A stretch of DNA of 64,000 nt, taken from the NCBI RefSeq assembly GCF_016805985.1, contig NZ_CP017661.1, positions 1,550,001 to 1,614,000 on the forward strand, read 5' to 3'. The position numbers were made by a program, and so were the translations under genes. Source of the stretch: Microbacterium sp. JZ31 (GTDB lineage: Bacteria; Actinomycetota; Actinomycetes; Actinomycetales; Microbacteriaceae). This document shows positions 1 through 8,615 of this stretch, piece by piece. Under the pieces are notes generated by a model. The model searched no databases. It was not told the origin of the DNA and saw only the letters and a list, made by a program, of their open reading frames with translations. Every line of letters starts with the position of its first letter. The stretch's first letter is position 1.

Positions 1-327
1 GGTGTTGAGCGCGAGGTGGGCGAGTCCGACGCGTCGCGCCTTGGTGCCCGGGGAGATGTTCGCGTAGTCGAGCAGTCCGAACACGGCCGCCAGCAGAGCG
101 CCCGCGATGCCGATCCCGACCAGCCAGAGCGCCCCGACCGAGAACGCGTCGTCACGGGTGATCAGCGCGATGATGTCGAAGACGATGCTCGCGGTCCACG
201 CTCCGATCGGGATCGTGATGACCGTCGCGTGGAACGGATGGCCGTAGGGGCCCGCGAGCGGCGTGCGCGGGCGCTTGGCGCGATACATCGCGGAGTTGTT
301 CTGATGCGCGGGGTGGGCGTCGTTCAC
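1..327 (-). CDS. DUF2231 family membrane protein (3' part cut by window edge)
   Basis: Only the first 109 codons are present. The translation begins MNDAHPAHQNNSAMYRAKRP and then has GPYGHPFHATVITIPIGAW, the His-containing first transmembrane segment typical of DUF2231 (PF09990). Two hydrophobic helices are visible, at about residues 38-58 and 68-90. The GTG start at 325-327 is chosen because GGAG lies 5 nt upstream. A TAnnnT-like hexamer (TAGCGT) about 45 nt further upstream could be its -10. The gene is divergent from the sugar-acid operon. The family's role is unknown; some members bind haem or sit near cytochromes, which cannot be tested here. Confidence 0.75.
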   Translation of the reverse strand, partial: MNDAHPAHQNNSAMYRAKRPRTPLAGPYGHPFHATVITIPIGAWTASIVFDIIALITRDDAFSVGALWLVGIGIAGALLAAVFGLLDYANISPGTKARRVGLAHLALNT

Positions 328-450
328 GGGTGCTCCATTCGCCTCGTCGGTGCACGCGACGCTATTCGTGGACGCGCCTGAACGCCTACGGTCTTGCGCC
401 CGGCGATCGGACGCACTAGATGGCGCTTCGGCGTGTGGATGCGCGGACGG

Positions 451-463
451 GGGTTGCCAACCC
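451..463. promoter_or_regulatory. Inverted repeat overlapping a possible -35 box (candidate GntR operator)
   Basis: GGGTTG-C-CAACCC is a perfect 6-bp inverted repeat with a 1-nt centre in the 200-bp divergent intergenic region. It contains TTGCCA (454-459), a usable -35 element, and TACGTT lies 17 nt downstream as a weak -10. A repressor bound here would block the promoter. GntR/FadR regulators usually recognise short GT/AC inverted repeats, so the GntR protein at the end of the operon is the natural candidate. This is inference. Confidence 0.35.
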
Positions 464-528
464 GACCCGCTGCCTATACGTTTATCGCAGTTCCTATATT
501 TCGAAGTCGAGACAGGACGAGGGTGTCC

Positions 529-1562
529 ATGAACTTCTCCGTCGATTCACTTCTGCGGCTCGCCGCCGACGCGCTCGCGTCGCAGACGGTCCCCGCTCCG
601 GATGCCGAGCTGACCGCGCGATCCCTCGTGCAGGCCGACCAGCGGGGCATCCACTCGCACGGTCTGCTGCGGCTGCCGCTGTACGTCGACGCTCTGAGGC
701 AGGGCGGGATCAATCCCCGCCCGGCCGTCACCGTGGTGCGTGACAGCCGTGCCACCGCACTGCTGAACGCGGACGCCGGTCTGGGTCAGGTCGCGATGCA
801 GGCCGCCGTCGATCTCGCGGTCGAGCGCGCCACGCAGCACGGCGTGTGCGCGGTCGCGGTCGAGCACTCCAGCCACTTCGGGGCCGGCGCGTTCTGGACC
901 GACCAGCTCGTCGCGCGCGGCATGGTGGGCATCCTGACGTCGAGCACCGGACCGACGGTCGCGGTGCACGGCGGCGCGCGCAAGGTGCTCGGCACCAATC
1001 CCCTCACCATCGCCGCGCCGAGCGGGCGCGATCTGCCCCTGACGGTCGACATGGCCACATCCGCCGGAGCGTTCGGCAAGGTCATCGCGGCCCGGCAGTC
1101 GGGCACGCCGATCCCCGAGGGCTGGGCCGTCGCCCCCGACGGGCGCCCCACCACCGATCCGGACGAGGCCGCCGCGGGATCGCTGCTCGCTTTCGGGGGC
1201 ACAAGGGGTCGGGCCTCGCGGTGCTGCTCGAAGCCCTGGCGGTCTCGCTCGGCGAGGCCACGTTCGCGTACGAGACGCAGGACATCTGGGACAACCCGGC
1301 CTCGCGCATGAACAACGGCCACCTGCTGATCGCGCTCGACACGGCGGCGTTCATCGGACGCGAGCGGACCGAGGCGAAGGTGCGCGGCCTGCAGGACGCG
1401 ATCGCCGCGTCGGGTGACGAGGTGCTCCTGCCGGGGCAGATCGAGCACGACAACGCGGCGCGCTGGTCGTCGCGCGTGCCGCTGAGCGACAGCACGGCGG
1501 CCGCCTTGGATCGGCTCGCGGCGGAGCTCGGTCTCGACGCCCCCACTCGCGCGGACGGCTGA
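529..1562 (+). pseudogene. Ldh_2-family (malate/L-lactate/ureidoglycolate) dehydrogenase, frameshifted
   Basis: NAD(P)-dependent oxidoreductase of the Ldh_2 family (PF02615), which reduces or oxidises 2-keto/2-hydroxy acids. The ATG at 529 gives MNFSVDSLLRLAADALASQT, followed by GIHSHGLLRLPLYVDAL, the family's substrate-binding His region. The frame breaks at the five-G run 1195-1199: the conserved FGGHKGSGLAVLLEAL block is restored only if one G is added (TTC GGG GGG CAC AAG). The second half then runs to TGA at 1560-1562 and ends DAPTRADG. With the missing base the product would be about 344 aa, normal for the family. It is the first gene of the TRAP/aldonate operon. A base-calling error seems more likely than true loss because both halves are well conserved. 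The substrate is unknown; a sugar acid or keto-acid is likely from context. Confidence 0.8.
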
Positions 1563-1652
1563 CCCGACCCGCACACAGCAGAGCGACGCAGCCGCACGGC
1601 GTCGCCGGACACGACGGCCGCTCGAGGAAGAGCGGCCCGACGAGGAGAAGAC

Positions 1653-2693
1653 ATGAGAAGACGCCTGAGCGCCGCGCTCGGAATCGGTGCCGTCGCCATC
1701 GCGCTGTCGGGATGCTCGCTGCTCGAGCCCGTCGACGTCGCGCCCGAGGAGGTGGCCGCACCCGAGCCCGGTTCGCGTGTGCTGCGATTCGCGAACGGCT
1801 ACGAGCCTTCGCATCCGGTGAACCGATGCGGCGTGGAGCCGATGAAGGAGGAGCTGTCGGCGGCGGGCATCGATCTGCGCTCCTACCCGGCCGGGCAGCT
1901 CGGCAGCGAGGCGGCCCTTGTCGAGCAGGTGGCGACCGGCGCCCTCGACATCGGCATCGCCGGCGGATCCTTCCTCGGCGAGTGGTACGAGGATGCCGCG
2001 GTCGTCGACGGCGCCTACCTGTTCCGCGACGTCGACGAGTTCGACGAGGCGACCACCGGTCCGGTGCTCGCGGACGTGTACGACCGGATGGCGGAGGAGA
2101 CCGGCCTGCGCGTCGCCAGCAACTGGTACTACGGCACGCGCCACATCACCGCGAACAAGCCGGTGACTGCCCCCGAGGACCTGCAGGGCCTCAAGATCCG
2201 CACGCCGGACGCGCCGCTGTACCTGATCAACTTCGGCATCATGGGCGCGACCGCCACGCCCATGGCGCTCAGCGAGGTGTATCTCGGTCTGCAGCAGAAT
2301 GCGATCGACGCCCAGGAGAATCCGATCCCGACGATCGCGTCGTCGAACTTCCAAGAGGTGCAGGACTACGTCAGCCTCACGGGGCACATGGTGCAGGGCG
2401 TGCAGATCGTGACCACCGACCGGTTGCTCGAGTCGCTGGAGCCGGCGCAGCGGGACGCGCTGGAGGCTGCGATCGAGACGGCCCGCATCAGCGTGCGGGA
2501 CTGCATCGTCGAGGAGGAGCAGCAGGTTCTCGCGGAGTGGAAGGACACCGGCGCGATCGAGGTGGTCGAGGACGTCGACGTCGACGCCTTCCAGGAGCGG
2601 ATCGCCGCGGAGCTGCCGTCGCAGGTGCCGTGGGGCGATCTCTACCTCCAGATCCAGGCCGACCTCGCGACCGAGAACGAGGAGGAGCAGTGA
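1653..2693 (+). CDS. dctP: TRAP transporter substrate-binding lipoprotein (DctP family)
   Basis: Extracytoplasmic binding protein of a tripartite ATP-independent periplasmic transporter, 346 aa. The N-terminus is a lipoprotein signal peptide with lipobox LSGC (Cys21). Domain TRAP_DctP (PF03480) covers about residues 40-330, and it contains LQGLKIRTPDAPLY, where Arg183 occupies the position of the family's carboxylate-binding arginine. That implies an organic or sugar acid ligand. The gene lies 90 bp after the Ldh_2 gene, with a purine-rich AGGAGAAG before the ATG. Its stop overlaps the next start (TGATG). Together with the next two genes it makes a complete TRAP system feeding the downstream catabolic enzymes. 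Confidence 0.93.
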   Translation: MRRRLSAALGIGAVAIALSGCSLLEPVDVAPEEVAAPEPGSRVLRFANGYEPSHPVNRCGVEPMKEELSAAGIDLRSYPAGQLGSEAALVEQVATGALDIGIAGGSFLGEWYEDAAVVDGAYLFRDVDEFDEATTGPVLADVYDRMAEETGLRVASNWYYGTRHITANKPVTAPEDLQGLKIRTPDAPLYLINFGIMGATATPMALSEVYLGLQQNAIDAQENPIPTIASSNFQEVQDYVSLTGHMVQGVQIVTTDRLLESLEPAQRDALEAAIETARISVRDCIVEEEQQVLAEWKDTGAIEVVEDVDVDAFQERIAAELPSQVPWGDLYLQIQADLATENEEEQ

Positions 2694-3292
2694 TGACGGA
2701 TACGCCTGAGGACCAGATGCAACGCGGCGGCGTGGAGCTGCCGCCGAAGACCGAGGCGATCCGCGACGTGCTGGAGCGCCGCCACCCCGCCTACGAGCTG
2801 ATGGTCAATATCGAACGCGTGATCAGCGCCGTGCTGCTCGTGGGGGTGTTCGCCCTCGTGCTCACGCAGGTGTTCACGCGCTACGTGCTCGGAACGCCGC
2901 TGACGTGGACCGAAGAGGCAGCGCGACTCACGCTCGTGTGGCTGGCCTTCCTGGCGGCCGCCTTCGTGAGCTCCCGGCGTGCACACATCACCGTCGACCT
3001 CCTCGCCACGATCCTCCCCCGGGCGGCGGCCAGGGCCATCGGGATGTTCGCGCAGGTGCTCGTCATCCTCGCGTCCGCGTTCCTGACCTTCTCCGGGTTC
3101 AGCATGATGCTCGTCGTCGCGGGGATCGACCTGGCGGCCACGCGGCTGCCGACGGCGGTGCTCTACGGGGCGGCCACGGTCGGCTTCGCCCTCATCCTCA
3201 TCCACTCGCTGCTCGCGCTCTACATGCAGGTGAGGTATCCGGCAGAGGAGCCGGATCCCAGCGTGAAGGCCGCCGAGCTGGAAGGTCTCTGA
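2693..3292 (+). CDS. dctQ: TRAP transporter small permease (DctQ family)
   Basis: 199-aa membrane protein with four predicted transmembrane helices and the DctQ signature around TRYVLGTPLTWTEEAARLTL (about residues 63-82), where a Trp-Thr-Glu-Glu motif is followed by Arg. The small subunit scaffolds the large permease in a sodium-driven importer. A cytoplasmic N-terminal extension of about 45 residues, rich in acidic residues, precedes the first helix. The start ATG at 2693 shares its A with the dctP stop, so translation is probably coupled. dctM follows 3 nt after the stop. Confidence 0.9.
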   Translation: MTDTPEDQMQRGGVELPPKTEAIRDVLERRHPAYELMVNIERVISAVLLVGVFALVLTQVFTRYVLGTPLTWTEEAARLTLVWLAFLAAAFVSSRRAHITVDLLATILPRAAARAIGMFAQVLVILASAFLTFSGFSMMLVVAGIDLAATRLPTAVLYGAATVGFALILIHSLLALYMQVRYPAEEPDPSVKAAELEGL

Positions 3293-3295
3293 TCC

Positions 3296-4579
3296 ATGGT
3301 CCTGCTGCTGATGATCCTCGCCCTGCTCGTGCTGCTCGCGCTGCGCGTGCCGGTCGCGTTCGCCCTCTTCATCCCGTCGATCCTCTACATCCTGATCGAT
3401 CCGACGGCCACGCCCGCCCTCGCGGTGCAGCAGGCCAGCGCGGGCCTGTTCAACTTCGCGATCCTCGCGGTGCCCATGTTCATCCTGCTCGGTAACCTCG
3501 CCAACGTCTCCGGCGCCACCGACCGCCTCTACGATGCGGCCGTCTCGGCCATCGGGCACGTGCGCGGCTCGCTCGGGTACGTCAACATCCTCACGAGCTT
3601 CGGCTTCTCGTGGATCAGCGGCGCGGCCATCTCGGACGCCGCAGCCATGGGCCGCATCCAGGTGCCCGCCATGATCCGGCGCGGCTACCCGACCGGGTTT
3701 TCGCTGGGCATCACGGGTGCGTCGTCGCTCATCGCGCCCATGCTGCCGCCGAGCATCCCCGCGATCATCTACGCCGTCACGGCCGGCGTCTCCGTCGGTG
3801 CGCTCTTCATGGCCGGCATCGTCCCCGCGCTCGTGCTGGTGCTCGCGCTCGTCGTCACGGTGTGGCTCATGATGCGCAGGCACGAGGGGCTGCGCCTGGA
3901 GCGCGCGAGCTGGGGCCGCCGCGGCAAGGATCTGCTGCGCGCCCTGCCGCCGGCAGGCGCCGCCGTGATCATCCTCGGCGGCATCCTGACGGGCGTGTTC
4001 ACTCCGACGGAGGCCAGCGCGGTCGGCGTCGCGTACGTCGCGATCCTCGCGCTCTGCTACCGCAACCTGGGATGGGCGAACCTGCGTCACGCCCTCGTCA
4101 GCAGCGTGGAGACGACCGGCGGCGTGCTCATCATCGTGGGCGGCGCCGCGCTGTTCGGCTGGGTGCTGGCGCGCGAGCAGGCGCCGCAGATCGCCGCGGA
4201 GTTCATCCTGGGCCTGACGAACCAGCCGCTGTTCTTCCTGATCCTGGCGAACGTGCTGCTGCTGATCGTCGGCGCGGTCCTGGAGCCGACCTCGGCCATC
4301 CTGATCCTCGCTCCCGTCCTGGTGCCGGTCGCCGAGGCGTTCGGCCTCAGCCCCGTGCACTTCGGCGTGATGATGATCTTCAACCTGATGATCGGACTGC
4401 TGACGCCGCCTGTCGGCCTCGTCCTGTTCGTGCTGTCGTCGGTGACGAAGAAGCCGGTGACGACCGTCATCAAGGGCACGGTGCCGTTCTACGTGCCGAT
4501 GCTCGCCACCCTGCTGCTGATCGCCTTCGTGCCTGCCGTGAGCCTGTGGCTGCCCGGCGCGCTCGGCTTCGCGCTCTGA
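3296..4579 (+). CDS. dctM: TRAP transporter large permease (DctM family)
   Basis: 427-aa polytopic membrane protein of the DctM/TRAP-T family, the ion-coupled translocation subunit. Hydrophobic segments run throughout. Family landmarks are visible: GASSLIAPMLPPSIPAIIYA (about residue 141 on), and PTSAILILAPVLVPVAEAFG followed by GLLTPPVGLVLFV near the C-terminus. Length is normal (about 425-430). It is tightly packed behind dctQ, completing the P-Q-M transporter. Expected to be driven by the sodium gradient; substrate is set by DctP. Confidence 0.93.
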   Translation: MVLLLMILALLVLLALRVPVAFALFIPSILYILIDPTATPALAVQQASAGLFNFAILAVPMFILLGNLANVSGATDRLYDAAVSAIGHVRGSLGYVNILTSFGFSWISGAAISDAAAMGRIQVPAMIRRGYPTGFSLGITGASSLIAPMLPPSIPAIIYAVTAGVSVGALFMAGIVPALVLVLALVVTVWLMMRRHEGLRLERASWGRRGKDLLRALPPAGAAVIILGGILTGVFTPTEASAVGVAYVAILALCYRNLGWANLRHALVSSVETTGGVLIIVGGAALFGWVLAREQAPQIAAEFILGLTNQPLFFLILANVLLLIVGAVLEPTSAILILAPVLVPVAEAFGLSPVHFGVMMIFNLMIGLLTPPVGLVLFVLSSVTKKPVTTVIKGTVPFYVPMLATLLLIAFVPAVSLWLPGALGFAL

Positions 4580-4607
4580 GCGCGCCCCATCTCAACGAGA
4601 GGAAATC

Positions 4608-5975
4608 ATGACCGCCATCACCGAGATCGTGACCCGCGACATCCGCTTCCCCACTTCGCTCGAGCTCGACGGATCGGATGCCGTCAACGTCGACCCCGAC
4701 TACTCCGCCGCGTACGCGGAGATCCGCACGGACGCGGGCGAGAGCGGCTTCGGCCTGGTGTTCACCTGCGGACGGGGCAACGAGATCCTGGTGAACGCCA
4801 TGCGCAGCTATGCGCACCTCCTGCAGGGGCGCGACGTCGACGAGCTGCTGAACGACCTGGGCGGCGCCTCCAAGCTGCTGGTGCACGACTCGCAGCTGCG
4901 CTGGCTCGGGCCCGAGAAGGGCGTGACGCAGATGGCCGCCGGCGGCCTGATCAACGCCCTGTGGGATCTGAAGGCGCGCCGTGCGGGAAAGCCGCTGTGG
5001 CGACTGCTGGCCGAGATGAGCCCCGAGGAGATCGTCGCGGCCGTCGACTTCACGCACATCCGCAACGCGCTGAACGAGGAGCAGGCCCTTGAGATCCTGC
5101 GCGCCGCCGAGCCCGGCAAGGCCGAGCGCATCGCGCAGCTGCAGGCGGAGGGATACCCCGCCTACACCACGAGCCCGGGCTGGCTGGGGTACAGCGACGA
5201 CAAGCTCGTCCGCCTTGCCAAGGAGGCCGTCGCCGACGGCTACACGCAGATCAAGCTCAAGGTGGGCGGCACGCTCGACGACGACCGCCGCCGGATGCGG
5301 CTCGCACGCGAGGCGGTCGGGCCGGACATCCGCATCGCGATCGACGCCAACCAGAAGTGGGAGACCTACGAGGCCATCGACTGGGTCAACGCGCTCGCCG
5401 AGTACGACCCGTACTGGATCGAGGAGCCCACCAGCACCGACGAGATCCTCGGGCACGCCGAGATCCGCCGCGGCGTGGCGCCGGTCAAGGTCGCGACCGG
5501 CGAGGCCGTGCACAATCGCATCATGTTCAAGCAGCTGCTCCAGGCGGAGGCGATCGACATCCTGCAGCTCGACTCGACACGCGTGGCGAGTGTGAACGAG
5601 AACCTCGCGATCGTGCTGCTGGCAGCGCGCTTCGGCGTGCCGGTGTGCCCGCACGCCGGCGGCGTCGGTCTGTGCGAGCTCGTGCAGCACTTCTCGTTCT
5701 TCGACTACGCGGCCGTGTCGGCCACGCAGGAGGATCGGGTGACCGAGTTCGTCGACCACCTGCACGAGCACTTCGCCGAGCCGGCCGTGGTGGAGCGGGG
5801 CCGCTATCTGGCTCCGCAGAAGCCGGGGAACGGCGCCGAGATGCTCGCCTCGTCGCTGGACGAGTGGGAGTTCCCGCACGGGCCGGGCTGGGCACGCGTG
5901 GCGGATCAGGCGGCGGCGACCGCGAGCGGCGCGGCAAGCGCCCTCGACAGCATCGAGGAGAGGACGACACGATGA
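4608..5975 (+). CDS. Enolase-superfamily aldonate dehydratase (L-fuconate/D-arabinonate type)
   Basis: 455-aa member of the mandelate racemase branch of the enolase superfamily, closest in motif pattern to L-fuconate dehydratases (AYTTSPGWLGYSDDKLVRLA). It removes water from an aldonate to give a 2-keto-3-deoxy acid. Catalytic residues are visible: KLK with Lys218, metal ligands Asp246 (IDANQ), Glu272 (EEP) and Glu299 (TGE), and His349 in PHAGG. L-Fuconate and D-arabinonate have the same configuration at C2-C4, so the family alone does not fix the chain length. The downstream aldehyde dehydrogenase favours a pentonate. An AGAGGAAA Shine-Dalgarno precedes the ATG, and the stop overlaps the next start (ATGA). 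Confidence 0.9.
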   Translation: MTAITEIVTRDIRFPTSLELDGSDAVNVDPDYSAAYAEIRTDAGESGFGLVFTCGRGNEILVNAMRSYAHLLQGRDVDELLNDLGGASKLLVHDSQLRWLGPEKGVTQMAAGGLINALWDLKARRAGKPLWRLLAEMSPEEIVAAVDFTHIRNALNEEQALEILRAAEPGKAERIAQLQAEGYPAYTTSPGWLGYSDDKLVRLAKEAVADGYTQIKLKVGGTLDDDRRRMRLAREAVGPDIRIAIDANQKWETYEAIDWVNALAEYDPYWIEEPTSTDEILGHAEIRRGVAPVKVATGEAVHNRIMFKQLLQAEAIDILQLDSTRVASVNENLAIVLLAARFGVPVCPHAGGVGLCELVQHFSFFDYAAVSATQEDRVTEFVDHLHEHFAEPAVVERGRYLAPQKPGNGAEMLASSLDEWEFPHGPGWARVADQAAATASGAASALDSIEERTTR

Positions 5976-7447
5976 CGACGACGGTGTTCGAGGGCGCATC
6001 CGGCGCCGACGAGGCGGTGCGCGCGGCTCATGCCGCGTTCCTCGAGGCGCGCACGCGCACTCGCGAGGAGCGTGCCTCCTGGCTGGAGGCGATCGCGGAC
6101 GAGCTCGAGGCGCACCGGGAGGAGCTCGTGGGGCTCGCGGGCGAGGACACGCACCTCCCCGAGGCGCGCTTGAACGGCGAGTTGACGCGATCGGCGTTCC
6201 AGCTGCGTCTGCTCGCGGACGAGGTGCGCACGGGCGCCTTCCTCGACGCGACGATCGACCATGCCGATCCCGATTGGGGAATGGGGCCCCGCCCCGACCT
6301 GCGGCGCATCAACGTGCCGCTGGGCGTGGTCGGCGTCTTCGGGGCCTCGAACTTCCCCTTCGCGTTCTCGGTGATGGGCGGCGACAGTGCTTCGGCGCTG
6401 GCTGCCGGATGCGCGGTCGTGCACAAGGTGCACGACGCGCACGTCGGCCTGGGGCGGCGGACGGTCGAGCTGGTGGTCGACGCGCTCGCTCGCGCGGGGG
6501 CGCCGGACGGGCTCTTCAGCGGCCTGATCGGTCTCGAGGCGGGGACAGCCCTGGTGGATCATCCCCTGACCCGGGCCATCGGCTTCACCGGCTCGGAGCG
6601 CGTGGGCCGCCTCCTGCTGGACCGGGCGGCGGCGCGACCGGAGCCGATCCCGTTCTACGGCGAGCTGGGCAGCATCAACCCCGTCGTCGTCACGCCCGCG
6701 GCGTGGCGCGAGCGGGCCGACGAGATCCTGAGCGGCTTCGTCGCGTCGATGACGCTCGGCCTCGGGCAGTTCTGCACGAAGCCCGGTCTGCTCTTCCTGC
6801 CCGCCGAGGCCGCCGAGCGGGCGCGCGAGCAGCTGCCCGCGCTGCTGCGCGACGCGCCCGTCGGAGCGGGGGCCATGCTGTCGGACGGCGTGCGCGAGGG
6901 CTTCCTGCACAACCGCGAGCTCGTGCAGGACACGCCCGGCGTCGAGGTGCTCCTCGAGGGCGGGGCGGGCGACCCGCCCTCCCCCGCGCTGTTCGCAGCG
7001 AACGCCGGCGACCTCGATGCGGACTCCCCCGTCCTCACGCGCGAGATGTTCGGCCCCGCCGGGGTGGTGGTGGCGTACGCGTCGGAGGCGGAGCTGCTCG
7101 CGACCTTGAACCGTCTTCCTGGTCAGCTGACCGGCGGCGTCCACGGCGCGGACGGCGAGGCGGTCGGCGCGATCGCCTCCGCGTTGACCGACCGCGCCGG
7201 CCGCGTGCTGCGCGACGGCTGGCCGACGGGCGTCACGGTGTCGTACGCGCAACAGCACGGCGGGCCCTATCCCGCGACGACGAGCGGCACGACCTCGGTG
7301 GGGACGGCTGCGGTCGGGCGCTTCCTGCGGCCCGTCGCGTTCCAGGACTTCGCCGACGCCGACCTGCCGCCCGAGCTGCAGGAGGCGAATCCGCTGCGCA
7401 TCCCCCGACGCGTCGATGGTGTCTGGGTCCGGGCGGAAGGCGCGTGA
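5972..7447 (+). CDS. Aldehyde dehydrogenase, 2-oxoglutarate-semialdehyde (2,5-dioxovalerate) type
   Basis: 491-aa NAD(P)-dependent aldehyde dehydrogenase of the KGSADH-like branch. Diagnostic strings are FGASNFPFAFSVMGGD, FTGSERVGR, GELGSINPV (general base Glu231) and GQFCTKPGL (catalytic Cys268). This branch oxidises 2,5-dioxopentanoate (2-oxoglutarate semialdehyde) to 2-oxoglutarate at the end of non-phosphorylating pentose, glucarate and D-arabinose pathways. The usual KAHPAH motif reads HKVHDAH, an unusual variant of the cofactor loop. The start ATG overlaps the dehydratase stop, and the stop overlaps the next GTG start, so the three catabolic enzymes are translationally coupled. Confidence 0.88.
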   Translation: MTTTVFEGASGADEAVRAAHAAFLEARTRTREERASWLEAIADELEAHREELVGLAGEDTHLPEARLNGELTRSAFQLRLLADEVRTGAFLDATIDHADPDWGMGPRPDLRRINVPLGVVGVFGASNFPFAFSVMGGDSASALAAGCAVVHKVHDAHVGLGRRTVELVVDALARAGAPDGLFSGLIGLEAGTALVDHPLTRAIGFTGSERVGRLLLDRAAARPEPIPFYGELGSINPVVVTPAAWRERADEILSGFVASMTLGLGQFCTKPGLLFLPAEAAERAREQLPALLRDAPVGAGAMLSDGVREGFLHNRELVQDTPGVEVLLEGGAGDPPSPALFAANAGDLDADSPVLTREMFGPAGVVVAYASEAELLATLNRLPGQLTGGVHGADGEAVGAIASALTDRAGRVLRDGWPTGVTVSYAQQHGGPYPATTSGTTSVGTAAVGRFLRPVAFQDFADADLPPELQEANPLRIPRRVDGVWVRAEGA

Positions 7448-8610
7448 GCGGCGTGATCACCGCGGTTCGCGAGGTGCTCCCGCAGGATGACGACGCGATG
7501 CTCGTGGGGCGCGTCTACGACACCCAGCGGCGGGCTCCCGTGCCCGTGCTCGTCCGAGGGCGCCGCGTCTGGTCGCTCGCCGGGGCGGCGCGCACCGTGT
7601 CCGACCTCTTCGACCGCGCGGACCACCTGGCCGTGCTGAGGGAGACGGCGGACGCCGACGCGACGTGGAGCGTCGATGACATCGCGCTGCCCGGAGGCGC
7701 CGGCGGCGCGCCGCTCACGCTGCTGCCGCCCATCGACCTCCAGGCGATCAAGGCCTGCGGCGTGACGTTCGCCGGCTCGATGATCGAGCGCGTGATCGAG
7801 GAGCGCTCCCACGGCGACGCCCGGCGTGCGGCCGAGGTGCGCGAGGAGATGTCGCGCGCCGTCGGGGCAGATCTCGCGGGCGTCCGCCCCCACACGGCGG
7901 CCGCCGAGGCGTTGAAGGAGAGGCTGTCGGCGCGGGGCTGGTGGTCGCAGTACCTGGAGGTCGGGCTGGGACCCGATCCCGAGGTCTTCACCAAGGGACC
8001 CGTGCTGTCGGCCGTGGGCACGGGCGACGACATCGGCGTGCCGGCGTTCTCCTCGTGGAACAACCCGGAGCCCGAACTCGTCCTCGCGGTCGATCCGCGC
8101 GGCCGGATCGTCGGCGTGACCCTCGGCAACGACGTCAACCTGCGCGACGTCGAGGGGCGCAGCGCGCTGCTGCTCGGTATGGCGAAGGACAACAACCGCT
8201 CGACGGCGATCGGCCCGTTCATCCGCGTCTTCGACGACGCCTTCACGATAGACGACGCGCGCGCCCTCACGATCGACCTCACGGTCACGGGGGCGGACGG
8301 ATATGTGCTGCGCGGCGAGAACACCGTCTCGGCGCTCAGCCGCAGCTTCGAGGAGCTGGTGCGCGCCGCGCACGGAGAGCACCACCAGTACCCCGACGGC
8401 TTCGTGCTGTTCACGGGCACGCTCTTCGCGCCGACCGAGGACCGCACGGAGCCCGGCGAGGGCTTCACGCACGAGCTCGGCGACGTCGTGGCGATCGAGA
8501 ACGCGCGACTCGGTGCGCTCGTCAACACGGTCCGCCGCACGGAAGAACTGCCGCCGTGGACGTACGGGATCCGCAGTCTCTTCACCGACCTTTCGCGAGA
8601 AGTAGTCTGA
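7444..8610 (+). CDS. FAH-superfamily 2-keto-3-deoxy acid dehydratase or hydrolase
   Basis: 388-aa protein with a C-terminal fumarylacetoacetate hydrolase domain (PF01557). Metal ligands are visible: Glu209 and Glu211 in NNPEPELVLAV and Asp230 in LGNDVNLRDVEG, followed by the hallmark GMAKDNNRSTAIGPFI. The long N-terminal part (about 180 aa) fits the keto-deoxy-pentonate branch. In the archaeal D-arabinose route the 2-keto-3-deoxy-D-arabinonate dehydratase (KdaD) is of this superfamily; in L-fucose catabolism a related enzyme hydrolyses 2,4-diketo-3-deoxy-L-fuconate. Next to a semialdehyde dehydrogenase, the dehydratase role fits better. GTG start with GTGA overlap. No Shine-Dalgarno is needed if coupled. 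Confidence 0.82.
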   Translation: MSGVITAVREVLPQDDDAMLVGRVYDTQRRAPVPVLVRGRRVWSLAGAARTVSDLFDRADHLAVLRETADADATWSVDDIALPGGAGGAPLTLLPPIDLQAIKACGVTFAGSMIERVIEERSHGDARRAAEVREEMSRAVGADLAGVRPHTAAAEALKERLSARGWWSQYLEVGLGPDPEVFTKGPVLSAVGTGDDIGVPAFSSWNNPEPELVLAVDPRGRIVGVTLGNDVNLRDVEGRSALLLGMAKDNNRSTAIGPFIRVFDDAFTIDDARALTIDLTVTGADGYVLRGENTVSALSRSFEELVRAAHGEHHQYPDGFVLFTGTLFAPTEDRTEPGEGFTHELGDVVAIENARLGALVNTVRRTEELPPWTYGIRSLFTDLSREVV

Positions 8611-8615
8611 GCGGG

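Noticed and set aside
786..2387. Long open frame on the minus strand (533 codons)
   Set aside because: Antisense shadow of the Ldh_2 and dctP genes; Arg/Ala-rich composition without motifs, caused by high GC.
2642..4360. 572-codon minus-strand open frame
   Set aside because: Antisense to dctQ/dctM; low-complexity His/Arg/Asp composition, no domain.
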